Part shown: positions 31,555 to 42,066 of the stretch, piece by piece | How positions within the stretch are numbered: position 1 is the stretch's first letter | Layout of the letters: every line of letters starts with the position of its first letter | Made by a program: the position numbers and the translations under genes | Assembly: GCA_019096155.1 (NCBI GenBank) | Contig: JAHCVI010000004.1 | Location: 1,054,001 to 1,118,000 of the forward strand | Reading direction: 5' to 3' | From: Staphylotrichum longicolle | Taxonomy: Eukaryota; Ascomycota; Sordariomycetes; Sordariales; Chaetomiaceae | DNA length: 64,000 bases | Notes under the pieces: model-generated | Told to the model about the DNA's origin: nothing | The model's input: only the letters and a program-made list of their open reading frames with translations | The model's database searches: none

Positions 31555-33237
31555 TCAAGCTCTGCAAAGTTCGAGCCGACATACGACGTCATTATAGAAG
31601 GGCAGACGAATGGACTCTCTGGTGAACTTGTCCAGTGAGCCATCAAGACAAGCCAACGTAGCATCTGCATACGAGTCGCCCATATGGAAGCGTAAGGCTG
31701 GAATGGCCCTCTCGACCATAACCTTGCGAATCCGTTCCGGTGTCTGATCTTTCTCTTCAAGGTGTTTGCCGACAATCTTCTCTGCCGTGTTAAAAAGTCC
31801 AATCTCAAGGAGGACCACGCCCAAGGAGTAGATGTCGTACACCTTGGAGTGGCGCCCTGGTCCGCCCAACGGCTGTTTGAGGTCTGCGACAGGGACAGTC
31901 ATGGCTTTTGGATGGCGGTAAAATTTATGGTCTCGCCTCTCCTCGACATTTTCTGTCTGCTCTCCAGGGGCATCGAGCCGCGAATGTTCGAATCCAGTTA
32001 GATAGGGCAGGTCTAAGTGGACGCTCTCTTTTTCCTCGACAAAAAATACCACGTTCTCGCTTCGGACGGCCTTGTGCAGCCAGTTGGCAAGGTGGAGATA
32101 CATGAGTGCGCGGGCGAGCATCTGGCCAACGGCGAAGCGCTTTCCAAGCGGCAACCGGGCCCTATCCAGTCCGCCATTCTCTCGACGTAGGATATCCTGG
32201 AGAGAGACGAAGAATGGGTTGTCGGCCCGGTACACGATGTTGTATGTCCACGCCGTCAAGTCCTCGGCAGTAGACCTAGCCTTGCTGAAGACACCACCAC
32301 GGCATGGTAGCGTTCTCAGCTCCATTGGCTTGTCCGCGTTTTGGAGACGGACAACAATGTTGTCTATGCGCGCTTTAAGAACATTCAACTGCTCCTGCTG
32401 GCCCCACGGCGCCGCGCAGTACTTCTCCTCGACAAAGACGAGCTCGCCCTGGTAGCGAGCCATGAACTTTGCATCGCCTTCTTTTCGCTCGATGGGCACC
32501 AGGTGGGACGCGTGCAGCTGGTTGGTTCCGAGATGAGCTCCGTACGGGCGATGAGCGACCGATGCCATCCAAGCCAGGGCCGCGTGGGCCGGATCGATGT
32601 TCTCAACACGGCTGATCCTGGCAAGCTCGTTGGGATCCCGCGTGATGAGTAAGTCGCTAAGGACCAAGGCCCTGGCGGGATCTAGGCGGGGCGGGGGGAA
32701 GACGCTGTGGAGGTCATCGATCAACCTCGTGAGGTAAGAAAGCCCATCTTTGAGCTTGTCTTCTTGCAGCGCCCATTTTACGCCGACGGGCATGTTGAAT
32801 CCCGGCTCGGGCTCGTTGGGCAGATACAGGTTGCCTAGGCTGTTTGGACCGGGAGAGGCGGCGCGAAAGGGATTGACACGGGGCAATACATCCATCGCGA
32901 GAGTATGTGTCTGGTTCAACACGGGTGCCGGCGAGTTGGGGTTGCTGAAATTGCTGAAGACGCGGTGGATAACCCGGAGGCGGTCCATGACGTCCGCTTC
33001 GTACATGCAGAACCAACGGTCCTTACGGTGGTTGCCAGATTCGATGCCCCAAGCCTGCGCCCAGACGGCGAGCTTGATGCGCTGCCAATCCAGGAGGGCT
33101 TGAAAGTTCCTAGCGGATTCCGAGGAGTCGTTGATGCGCTGCCAAAAGGCGAAGCCCTCCATACAGCGTCGCAAAATGACGTCCAAGGCACCGAGGGCGC
33201 CAAAGGCGGTACCGGCGTACGCGTGCCCTTCCGCCAT
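31555..33237 (-). CDS. HeLo-domain / pseudokinase protein (HET-s/LopB-like N-terminus)
   Basis: 560 residues, single exon. I choose the ATG at 33237 (context aaccatggcg) over the in-frame ATG at 33291. Residues about 8-200 match the HeLo pattern of fungal cell-death proteins: FGALGALDVILRRCMEGFAF with WQRINDSSESARNFQALLDW, and later KLAVWAQAWGIESG. In the family HeLo is a helical membrane-permeabilising bundle. Residues about 290-550 form a protein-kinase fold (MLARALMYLHLANWLHKAVR, VYDIYSLGVVLLEIGL) whose catalytic residues are lost: the HRD motif is HKA, the following Lys is Arg, and DFG is replaced by GFE. It is therefore a pseudokinase, an architecture analogous to mammalian MLKL. It is divergent from the kinase-ankyrin gene at 34016. 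A role in allorecognition or regulated death is inferred from family, not shown. Confidence 0.83.
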   Translation of the reverse strand: MAEGHAYAGTAFGALGALDVILRRCMEGFAFWQRINDSSESARNFQALLDWQRIKLAVWAQAWGIESGNHRKDRWFCMYEADVMDRLRVIHRVFSNFSNPNSPAPVLNQTHTLAMDVLPRVNPFRAASPGPNSLGNLYLPNEPEPGFNMPVGVKWALQEDKLKDGLSYLTRLIDDLHSVFPPPRLDPARALVLSDLLITRDPNELARISRVENIDPAHAALAWMASVAHRPYGAHLGTNQLHASHLVPIERKEGDAKFMARYQGELVFVEEKYCAAPWGQQEQLNVLKARIDNIVVRLQNADKPMELRTLPCRGGVFSKARSTAEDLTAWTYNIVYRADNPFFVSLQDILRRENGGLDRARLPLGKRFAVGQMLARALMYLHLANWLHKAVRSENVVFFVEEKESVHLDLPYLTGFEHSRLDAPGEQTENVEERRDHKFYRHPKAMTVPVADLKQPLGGPGRHSKVYDIYSLGVVLLEIGLFNTAEKIVGKHLEEKDQTPERIRKVMVERAIPALRFHMGDSYADATLACLDGSLDKFTRESIRLPFYNDVVCRLELCRA

Positions 33238-34015
33238 GGTTTTCGATTTGTTCAAAGGTGGACGCAGTCGTGCCGCAGACCCCGCGACCACGCCGTGTGC
33301 TTTTTCCGCGGCTGTTCCTCTTCTTCTAGGTTTCTCTGAAGACGAAGGAGACCTTTGGAGGACTGCGTGTCCAGGAAACAGTCACAGAGTTAGGGCTGTG
33401 GCTTTGGGCAGCGCTCAGGGAAAATGTACTGATTGGTGGTCTCGCTTCTGTGTGCCTAGCTGTTAGGCTATGCATTGCGGGACTCCGGGGCTCATGACAC
33501 GAGTACTGTTGGCTCCCTCACCCGAAACCCCAAACGAGGCGCAGCTCGCTCTGCCTTGCCCAAGCCCCCCCCCTTTGCAGGGGACCCTTGGAGACCCCAA
33601 TGAACCTTAGCGAAAGCAACCCGAGACACTAACACCATCTCGACAGTCGGATGGGGTAACTGCTGTTATCGCATTGTTAGTAGGATTGGTGACATCAAAT
33701 ACATTTGGGGTGACTGGTCGCCTCGTCAGCACATTCCATAATGCGTGACAAGTGGGCCTTCGATGCCGCGACCGTGCCCTGCCTACTACCCAATTACCTT
33801 TCCCTCTCCTTGGACATTCGTGAGGTCTTCTTGGGGATACCGAAAGTCTAAATCTCGAGGGCCTGGCCGGAGGAAGGAAGAGAAACTAGGTAATGCGCAA
33901 ATATGGAAGCGCATCTCTAAAGTCCACCTGTCAAGCTAATGTGTGGCCTCTAGATCCTTTTCTTTCGCTCCCTCCTACCGCAAAACACTGCCCCCTTGGT
34001 GAGGCCACGACCACC
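33238..34015. promoter_or_regulatory. Divergent promoter region of the HeLo-pseudokinase and kinase-ankyrin genes
   Basis: 778 bp between two start codons facing apart. No coding content is supported. Co-regulation of the pair is possible from geometry alone; I see no identifiable operator or TATA box. Confidence 0.45.
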
Positions 34016-37000
34016 ATGGACTGTTCAGTGTATTACTACGACAGCTACGACACGGAAGTCGACCATCATGACGACGCGGCGACACTGGATGGACCCAATA
34101 GGTACGACACCGAAGATTCCAACTCACCCTTTGATTTACTGTCTTTCTTCGCCACGGCGCTGCAGGACAGCGACAATGGAGAGGAGAAGTGGACGCCCCT
34201 CGTGCTGTTCTCAATCCACCTCGGACCGTGGAATATGTTCCAGCCCTGGACGGTTTATTCCGGCTCCTCTTTCTCCGTCACTGTTATCCCGAGCAAGTTT
34301 TTACTTCGCAAGACCGCGGTCAAACCAGATTTTTTGCTGCCACGACAACTGGCCGTCAAAACGCCCAGGCTAAAGCCAGACCACCATTCCTCCCATAACT
34401 CCAAGCTGCTCCTCTCTCTGGCAAAAGAGTATCAGATTCTCAAGACTGAGCTGCTCGCGAGTCATGAGAATATTGTTAACGCCTATGGATGCTGCTGGCA
34501 AACGCTACCGACTGGGCCGTCTCAGCCAATGCCATCGTTAATCCTGGAGGGCTCCCCATTCGGTGATGTCTCGAACTTCAGTCGTTCACGGTCCTTGACG
34601 CTGCGCGAACGGCTTCGGCTTTGCCTAGATGTTATCTCGGGACTTGACGCGCTCCACACCCACGGCGTGATCCACGGAGATTTGAAGCCGAACAACATCC
34701 TCGTCTTCAACTCGCGGAATCGAGGGTACATTGCCAAGCTTGCTGACTTTGGATCCGCGATCCTGCTCAGTGAAACGACATTTCCGTGCCGGGCGCCGCC
34801 TGGCACCAAGTTGTACTGCGCGCCCGAGTGTACAAAAGGGTCTGTCATGTTACGGCGAGACGACTTAGTCAAGACTGACCTGTTCTCCCTTGGAGTCACA
34901 TTGGCGTTCCTTTTGGTCGGCAGCCACATCGTCGACGAGATCACGACCCTGTCCGCCTCGGACTTACAATCTCTCAAGGAGAATAATCAGCTTGCCGACT
35001 GGATTGTTGCACATCGCCACGACCGCTCGGAGCATGCGGCAGCAGGGAGAGGGAGGGGTGAATGGGTGACGGAACCCTCTTGGTGTGAAGGCTCCCTATT
35101 TGCCGATTTTGACCTCATTCGGTGGTTCACGGTCCTCTGTGACAATTTGCTAGCTGCTGAGGCTCATCGACGACCAGAATCTGTGAAAACACCTGCCATC
35201 GTGCTCAGGCATATGGTCCGGCGGCATTTGCAGACGTTGCCTCCCCGCGGTACCGCCACCCGGAAAACCGGCGGCTTGGCCACGAACCCGGCTTTTTCGG
35301 CTAGAATAGCCGCCCTCATAAGAATGAGCAAGGCTAGATACAGGAAGTTGACGGGAGGAAGCGTTCTATCCGAGTCCAGGATGAAAAGGGAGGAGGTTAT
35401 GGCTATTGCTCACTGCTGCGACCAACCCGGGAGCTATCTCAAGGAGGCAAAATTCATCGTCGAGTGGAACGAGGGCAAGGCACTAAAAGTGAAGAAGAGG
35501 GCCTCAATGGCACAGCATACCAAACGAGGCCTTTCGCGCAAGCGCCCGTTGATACTGGCAAGGGTTGTGGATTTGGCCAACAAGATGGCACACTCCGTGG
35601 AAGCATCGTGTGTTATCCTTCCTTTCGTCTACATCACGGGAAATTCTAACTTTGAACAGGATCGACGACCAAGCTCAGCAGCTTATGAATTTGAAAATTG
35701 TCTCCCCACAAAAAGCCATGTTCAAGGTAAATACTCCCTAGGTTGGCATGGTTTGATTTGCTCACAAAGCCATGCTTAGCCATCCGGTGAAAGCAACGTC
35801 TTTTGGACGCTCCCTCATCCGGTGAGGGAACTACTTGCGAGCGAGCTATTAAAAACTAGCATGAACCCTCGAAATACTGATGTACGTCGAGCCGATGCCG
35901 CGTACGAGTACGCGGTCACGGTCCTCAACGTCAACGATCCCGCTGGAGCGAAAGTCGATAGCGCCTTGGAGCTCTTGACATTTGCCGCCCGGAATGGACA
36001 TGTGGAAGCCCGAGCTTCAGTTGGGCGCCTCTGCCACGCCTTTGGAAAAGGCCTCGCGGCATCCAGAGACGAGGAGATGGAATGGCTGCTGACGGCATGC
36101 CGAGCGGGGAGCACAACGGCCCAGCGGCGATTTCGCGACTTGGATATGGACAGGTACACCACAACGATGCGTGGCATCCGTCAGGAGCACGGCGCCATCT
36201 GCCCCCTGCTCAACAAAGTGCTACTGATCGAGAGCCTCTCGATGCGGGAAGCTGGTGGCCTGGCCAACAACGTCTGCGGCGATCTCCATGAGTCTGCCAT
36301 CACCGGCAATGCCGCGCTTCTCCTCAAAGTACCACAGTTATTACCTCCCAACGAATACGAATGCGAAAACTTCCTCGGGGAAACCCCTCTTGTTGTTGCC
36401 TGCAGAGAAGGACACATGGCCGTGGTCGAGATGCTGCTCGCTCGTGGGGCGAACGCAGCTCATGAAACCGCATGCGGCGTTACTCCTCTCCACTTCCTCG
36501 CGGCTTTTGACGACGACGATATTCCTGGTGTCGCGTCGGCCCTGCTAAAGCACGGCGCAGACATTGAAAAGGTCTGCGAGCAAGGGTGGGCTTACAAGGG
36601 ATCATTCGATAGCCTATTCGGCCAAGTCGCGGGCTCCCCACTACTCTGGGCGGTAGCGGCTGGGAATCTCTGCGCCGTACGGACTCTCCTGGCTCAAGGA
36701 GCAGACCCATTGGCGATGGAGCGATATGCGCCTACGCTTAGCGGATCCATTTCCAGAAATTCAGCCTTCACGTGGGCAGCCGTACTCCATCAGTTCGACT
36801 TACTCGAGGCGATTGTCGACGCCATAAAGGGCAATCCAAATCTCCGCAAGCGCTTCGTCGCCGAGTGCGCCGAGCCTGGCGGCCAGGGCTACCGAGCGCT
36901 TTGCCATGCGATAGACTGGAGTCCGGCCCTGCGAGTTCGTGAGTACCTCCTCCACGGAAGCGAGTGCCCATCGGTGGCATTATCTTGTGTCCGCCTCCTC

Positions 37001-38326
37001 GTCGAGTCTGGCATCGACCCGGCCCATTTCATCGGAAGCTCTGCAAGGGACAGATCTCGCAAAATAAACCACCCGTTCGTGGCCGCCAGCGCCTCCGGTC
37101 ACCCTGCTATCCTACAGTATATGTGGGAGTACCGCGGCGGATCGCTAAGGCCTCCGCCGAAGCTATGGATCACCGCCCTGTTTTGCACGGTCTTCGAAGG
37201 GTTAAGGGCCAACTTTGACTTCCTCGTCGACTGTCGAGGCGACACCGCGGCAAACGTCAAACTCGACACGAAAGCTGTGATAGAGACTCTGTCCTTCACC
37301 AACGACCCCTATTTCACGGTCGGCGTTCTTCGATTAATCCGGAGGCATGGCGTGGCGCTTTCCCCGGCGGACGCCCACATGATCTTCTATTACGCTGTCC
37401 TGCTGAACCACTTCGACGTCGCAAGAAAGGTTTTCGAAACTCACGACATTAGCCTCACTAAAAGACGTGGCGGCGAAACCATGCTTTGTGACCTCATTTC
37501 TACGTCCTTCGATCACCCAAACATGGAGCCCGGAATCTCCTTTTTCTTGTCCCTTGCCTCGCCCCGAGATAAATTGTTTTGGAACGTCGGTTATCTGGAC
37601 AACACCGGCGTGACGGCCCTCCAGTGCGCCGCCTGTGCGCCGATCGAGAAGTCTCCCGCAAGCCCCAGCACATTTGCCCTCATCCTGGAGCACTTTAGCG
37701 AGCCGAAATACCTGAACGCACAGCTCAAGGCCACTCATCTCGGTGACAGCGCAGGGTACACGGCGCTACACCTGGCGGTGCATCGTCGCAACATCGACGC
37801 TGTGGCGAGGTTGGTTGAGAAGCCCGGGATCGAGACCAACCTCCAGACGTCTCAAGGGAGAACACCCATGGACATTTGCGTCGATCAGGCACTGCGCTAT
37901 CAGACGGAGGAGCAGACGCGTTTCCGTGCGGACACGGCTCCAACAAAGCGGATTATCGACAACTTGAGCATTCTTGATCTATTACTCAACGCAGAAAACG
38001 AAGGACGGATCTCAAAATACTCTACGCTGCTCATCCGAAGAACCGAGGATGAATTCACGTTGGTGGATGCCGTAAAGGGCAAGGTATTCGGAGTTCCCCT
38101 GCCAGGTACGAGCAGTCTATGTCCTTACCAGTCCTATTTTCGACGGTTAACGCTAACACGACGTCAAGATCTGGTAGAGTCTGATTCCAAAGTGTCATAC
38201 GATTCCAGGTGTCTCGTGGAGGAGGCCCCAATCGGAGGTGTTGTTGCATTCTCGCGTGACACTGAGATCTTGCCCGTGGACTTGAGGAGGTGTATTGATA
38301 TTTACTGGCAAGCGAGGAGGAAATAA
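34016..38326 (+). CDS. Protein kinase-ankyrin repeat fusion protein
   Basis: Four exons, 34016-35607, 35660-35726, 35780-38105 and 38169-38326, give 1380 residues. The introns are 52, 53 and 63 nt; the first and third have CTAAC-type branch sites. The kinase domain (about residues 60-400) looks active: AVK Lys in QLAVKTPRL, a Glu in EYQILKTELLASHENIV, the catalytic loop HGVIHGDLKPNNILVF near residue 218 and DFG in LADFGSA near 243. A basic linker follows. From about 620 the chain has Sel1-like helices (ALELLTFAARNGHVEARASV). Ankyrin repeats then occur at about 750-860 (GETPLVVACREGHMAVVEML, GVTPLHFLAAFDDDDI), about 880-910 (SPLLWAVAAGNLCAVRTLL) and about 1210-1260 (GYTALHLAVHRRNIDAVARL). The start is in context accaccatgg. 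Intron 3 is a multiple of three, so its retention would not break the frame. Its substrate and partner are unknown. Confidence 0.83.
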
Positions 38327-38490
38327 ACTAGACACTTCAATCGTTGAAATGTTTGCCCAACGTTCTCATGTGCTCGAAAATGTTTTTCCCCTCCAAATCC
38401 AGGCGAAATATCTCCGCGAGCCACGGCATTGGCACCCTATGGAGAGTTTAGTGTTTATAGCTTTGTATGTGCGGATAGATTAGGTCGTAC

Positions 38491-40275
38491 TTACGGCAGC
38501 GGCTTGTCCGTTTCCTTCTCCGGGGTAGCATCATCGGCGCAGTGGCAACGCACAAACTCGAATTCCAAATCGTTTCGGCACTTTGGGCCGCTGTTCTGGC
38601 CCTTCCCGGGTTCCGCATCCAGTATACCATCGCCCAGCTCAGGGTCGAGCTGCTTGGCGCTCTCAAAAACAGCACGGACGAGAGCGGCGACCGTGCCCCC
38701 TTGCGTGAAGTACTGGCCTTCGACCCTTGCCCACGCTTCGGTTGCTTGCAGATATCCAAGCACGGCGGCTCTCCGAGGGACTTTCCCTTCAGAGAGGCAG
38801 CACACTATAGCGCCCATGAGCAAGACGATAGCTTCTTGGAGGTCCCTGCTACGCTTGACGCGAGGCCGGAAGGATTCGGGGAAATGGTTGAGCAAGTCCT
38901 TGAATTCTGCATACCAGCCTTTGCCCGGGGGGATGAGCTCGGTGAGGAACCCGTCCCACCTTTGGCCCTGTACGCGCAGCTTCATCAACATGTGAGGGCT
39001 CAAGAAGCCTTCGAGGCACTCGTTGCAACTGCAGCCAAACTTGGCTCTCATGCGCTGCTCCGGCGATGGATCCTTTATGCCTCGGAGTATGAGAAGACAC
39101 GCCGTAGAATCTTCGTCAAAGCCGTCGAATTTGTCTGCCATCAGTCGCGTGCGGCTGAAGCCGTGGGGAGCTCGCACTCGGCGGTCCTCTAGCTTCGACT
39201 GGAGGGCTTCCAGGGGTGTATATCCCGCGTAGTTGTCGGCCACAGTAAATGCTGCGATCGTCGGTTGCCTAAGGAGCCACGCCACACATGCGGGCTTGGA
39301 TGCTTTGGCAGCAACGTGTAGAAGGGTGTCGCCACGTCCGTCCAAGGATTCAAGAGGAAACTCTTCCAAGATTCCGTCTCGCGTATGTGACTTGAGAAAG
39401 ACGAGCGCGTCCTTGTCTGGGAGTGTTTTCACGGCGTAGTGCAGAGGGCGACTGCGGCTCGTAATCGCTGGCTGTTGTTTGGGTTTACTGCCGAGCCAAC
39501 GGGCATCCCACTCGCTTTTCTTGACCCTTGTTTGCGTGAAGTCGGCGTTGCATTCGACAACTTCCTCGTCAGAGTCGCTGTCGATCATATCATCGATCTC
39601 CAGCTTCGGATTGGGGTCTTTGTGGCGAACCAAATGCCGAGACGGATGTTCGCTGTCGCGGGCCAAGGCAAACCATCCCGTGAGACCGACCCGTCGAAAC
39701 TGCAAAAAGCGGAGAAAGGACGCTATGCCCTCAACCTTGACATGGTGAGGCACGCTGCTCGGCTTTGCGTCCCCCGCGCCTCCGTCATCGTTGAAGTGTG
39801 CTGCCGAGGCCGCGAATGCAAAGGCGACGTTGTGCCGCGACATCAAGGCCTGTTCTAGAATATGCAGGATGAGCTTCGACCCGACGCGCTTTCTCCTGTA
39901 TCTTCTCTCCACCTTGACGTCCTCAATCAGCACGAGATTGCCGTCATCCAGTTCTCCTTTCCACACGCCCGAGCCCTTTCGCAGGGGGTGTTCGCGAATT
40001 TCGTCCTTGAGCCGTCCGTACCGATCAAACAAGTCAAGAGCCAGGTCCATAGTTCCTTGATGAGGCGGCTCCATCATTTCGTGGAAGCTATGTTGAATGG
40101 CGGAGCGGCGGATGATGAAAGCAAGAGCCTCGCCAACTTGTACGGGAGGTTTGCCCTCATCAGTGTGAATGGTTGCGCTTGCGGAGATCGGAATGAGCCA
40201 TTTGCGAAACGAGCCGTATTCGAGATTGTCCTTGCTCACGCCCACCGTGCTGGTCACCTCGACAGGGAAGGCCAT
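38491..40275 (-). CDS. GNAT-like acetyltransferase and ankyrin-repeat protein
   Basis: 594 residues, one exon. Residues about 110-145 read LVLIEDVKVERRYRRKRVGS then KLILHILEQAL. This is the beta4-alpha3 acetyl-CoA-binding pattern (R-x-x-G/A-like) of GNAT N-acetyltransferases, and the flanking strands fit a short GNAT fold (about 75-225). After an acidic linker (DSDSDEEVVECN) come ankyrin-like units: PLHYAVKTLPDKDALVFLKS, GDTLLHVAAKASKPACVAWL and GYTPLEALQSKL (about 290-360). The C-terminal third (FGCSCNECLEGFLSPHMLMK...) is a Cys-containing helical region common in this fungal family. It is convergent with the kinase-ankyrin gene, 164 bp apart. The GNAT assignment is from motif inspection and the substrate is unknown. 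Confidence 0.68.
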   Translation of the reverse strand: MAFPVEVTSTVGVSKDNLEYGSFRKWLIPISASATIHTDEGKPPVQVGEALAFIIRRSAIQHSFHEMMEPPHQGTMDLALDLFDRYGRLKDEIREHPLRKGSGVWKGELDDGNLVLIEDVKVERRYRRKRVGSKLILHILEQALMSRHNVAFAFAASAAHFNDDGGAGDAKPSSVPHHVKVEGIASFLRFLQFRRVGLTGWFALARDSEHPSRHLVRHKDPNPKLEIDDMIDSDSDEEVVECNADFTQTRVKKSEWDARWLGSKPKQQPAITSRSRPLHYAVKTLPDKDALVFLKSHTRDGILEEFPLESLDGRGDTLLHVAAKASKPACVAWLLRQPTIAAFTVADNYAGYTPLEALQSKLEDRRVRAPHGFSRTRLMADKFDGFDEDSTACLLILRGIKDPSPEQRMRAKFGCSCNECLEGFLSPHMLMKLRVQGQRWDGFLTELIPPGKGWYAEFKDLLNHFPESFRPRVKRSRDLQEAIVLLMGAIVCCLSEGKVPRRAAVLGYLQATEAWARVEGQYFTQGGTVAALVRAVFESAKQLDPELGDGILDAEPGKGQNSGPKCRNDLEFEFVRCHCADDATPEKETDKPLP

Positions 40276-40665
40276 GCTGCCTGGGAGGTGGAAATACCAA
40301 ATGGGGGGTTCGCTGAGAATCAGCGTCCACCTTCGGGCTGAGGAGTACGGTGAGGGTACAGCGCGCGGGAAGGAAGAGAGTGAAGAAGGAAAGGTGTTTG
40401 GTCAAGGACATTGTATTTATGTAGTACTGTACCTAGTAACTACCTGGTAGGTACTTGGGTAATTATGCTGGTCCATGGCTCTGGGCGCCCACAGCGTGCG
40501 AAACAGGAGGGTGCCGATTTGAGACGGCTGAGCCTTCCATTTGCTGTGCACCGCCACTGTGATCATGCAGATCATGCACGGGATTACGGCGTCAAGAATC
40601 AAGAACGCCTGAAGGGCCACTCTAGTAGCTGGCAAGAAAGAAAAAGGAGGGCGAAGAAGGAGATG

Positions 40666-40697
<32 letters not shown>

Positions 40698-41410
40698 CCA
40701 CAAAAAAAAAATAAACAATCCGGAAGCTTTTTGGGCCCACTGCGAGCAGTTGCCTACAGGCGTCCTTTGTCAGCATGCCCACCCATATCTTTGCCCACAT
40801 CTTGCAGTGGCTGCTTCTTGCATCTGCATCCACATCTCTCAATACACAGCCACTGCTTGGCATTTTCCACATCCTCTGCATCCCCAAGAGGTTCTAAGCC
40901 CTCGCGCGGTTGCGCGTCTTTCCGTTTTCGGCAATATTAAGGCTGTTGCTATGCCCAATATTCGCTTTCGTCGTTGATCTTACGGCGGTTTAGTCGCTGC
41001 AGCGATAAACCGACTTCAGCAACCACACCTTGATCGGCAACCACTTTGAACCCTTCGACCACCTGACTTTTGAACTATCCGACTGCCTCTTCATGTCAAT
41101 TCTTAACGCCATTACTGGCTTTACCCGCATGCCTGGTGGCACCTCACCCGCAGCGCCTTGCAAAGGTCGCTGAAGCTGGGTCGCGAACGCGTTTGGTTGG
41201 CTAGGGTAGAAATAAGATTTACAAAACACGTTGGTCCAGATACGCTTTTTCGCCTTTGCGGCTTCCCTACAACGACGACAGCTTCTGGTCTTCGTTGTTG
41301 TTCAAAGCGTGCGGTTGCTTGTCCTCATAGCTACCAGTTCTGGACCCTTATGAGCAGACACAGAATTTTTATGGGCAAAACCCTCTTGCTCGTGCGGCGG
41401 GTTCCAACGT
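40276..41410. other. Intergenic region with long poly-A tract
   Basis: No gene supported. The sequence before 40440 should hold the promoter of the GNAT-ankyrin gene. A 29-base A run (40666-40694) and an A-rich patch at 40703-40712 lie in the middle. Confidence 0.35.
40666..40694 (+). repeat. Homopolymer run of 29 A
   Basis: An uninterrupted A tract, followed by ggccc and a shorter A run. It could be the poly-A end of a retroposed sequence or simple slippage; no LINE/SINE body is recognisable before it. Confidence 0.85.
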
Positions 41411-41823
41411 TCAGCGAGAGATTTGGAAATGGGGCGAAAACAATATGGGAGGGGTGCCGGTCGACCTTGTCCAGTGGGATGAGGAGCCGTTCGGGGTCTC
41501 GCCGTCCAGAACGTCCTTGGGCAAGTAGATGCCACAGTGCGGGGGTTCGTCGTCCGCGCCACCATCAACCTCGGCTGGGTGGAAGCTCCGGCCCTGGTAA
41601 AGATGAATTCCAGGATCTTAGGCCGGCCAAACACACCCCGTTTGACCACAACTCGCACACGTCCTGGCTGATAGATGAGCACAGTTCGGCCTCGGCTGCG
41701 CCATGCGCTTCCTGGCGCACCAATGAACGACTTGAGCGAAGCCCGACTATAGAGCCTGATGGCGGACACCACAGCAGTGAGTATGCCCAACGCCGCTAAA
41801 CTCTGTAAATAATGGACGTACAA
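41411..41823 (-). CDS. Hypothetical small protein with N-terminal membrane segment
   Basis: I do not recognise this one. The minus strand from about 41805 reads SLAALGILTAVVSAIRLYSR (a hydrophobic, membrane-like segment), then GSAWRSRGRTVLIYQPGR. A 41-nt candidate intron (41634-41594, gt...ag with a CTAAG-like branch) would join this in frame to RSFHPAEVDGGADDEPPHCG, then IYLPKDVLDGETPNGSSSHW and a stop at 41411. Without splicing the frame runs on to 41302 as low-quality sequence. No ATG is seen at the 5' end, so an upstream exon is needed. It may be the 3' part of a larger gene or a remnant. Confidence 0.3.
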
Positions 41824-42066
41824 CAGTTCCCCCTCAACACGGCCTCTTCACTGCCCATCGCCGACATGACAAGAACTTATCTGCTCAGTTTCAAGAAACC
41901 ATGGCACGAAGACTAACCTGTATGACCCCTCCGTAGTCTGCTTTTGTATCACGGTCCATTGTCGATCACACACAAGCTCAGGGCTCGATTGACTTGACTG
42001 ACTTCTTCTCCGCAACTAGAGGCTCCGAAACCTCCCAACCCCCTCAACTCTGACGCCTGCAGCCTC
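41824..42066. other. Short intergenic spacer
   Basis: Between the small hypothetical gene and the 3' end of the ABC transporter gene. Nothing recognisable. Confidence 0.3.

Noticed and set aside
33238..34015. In-frame extension of the kinase-ankyrin gene to 33893
   Set aside because: The extra 41 codons look like leader sequence, and ATG 34016 has a much better context.
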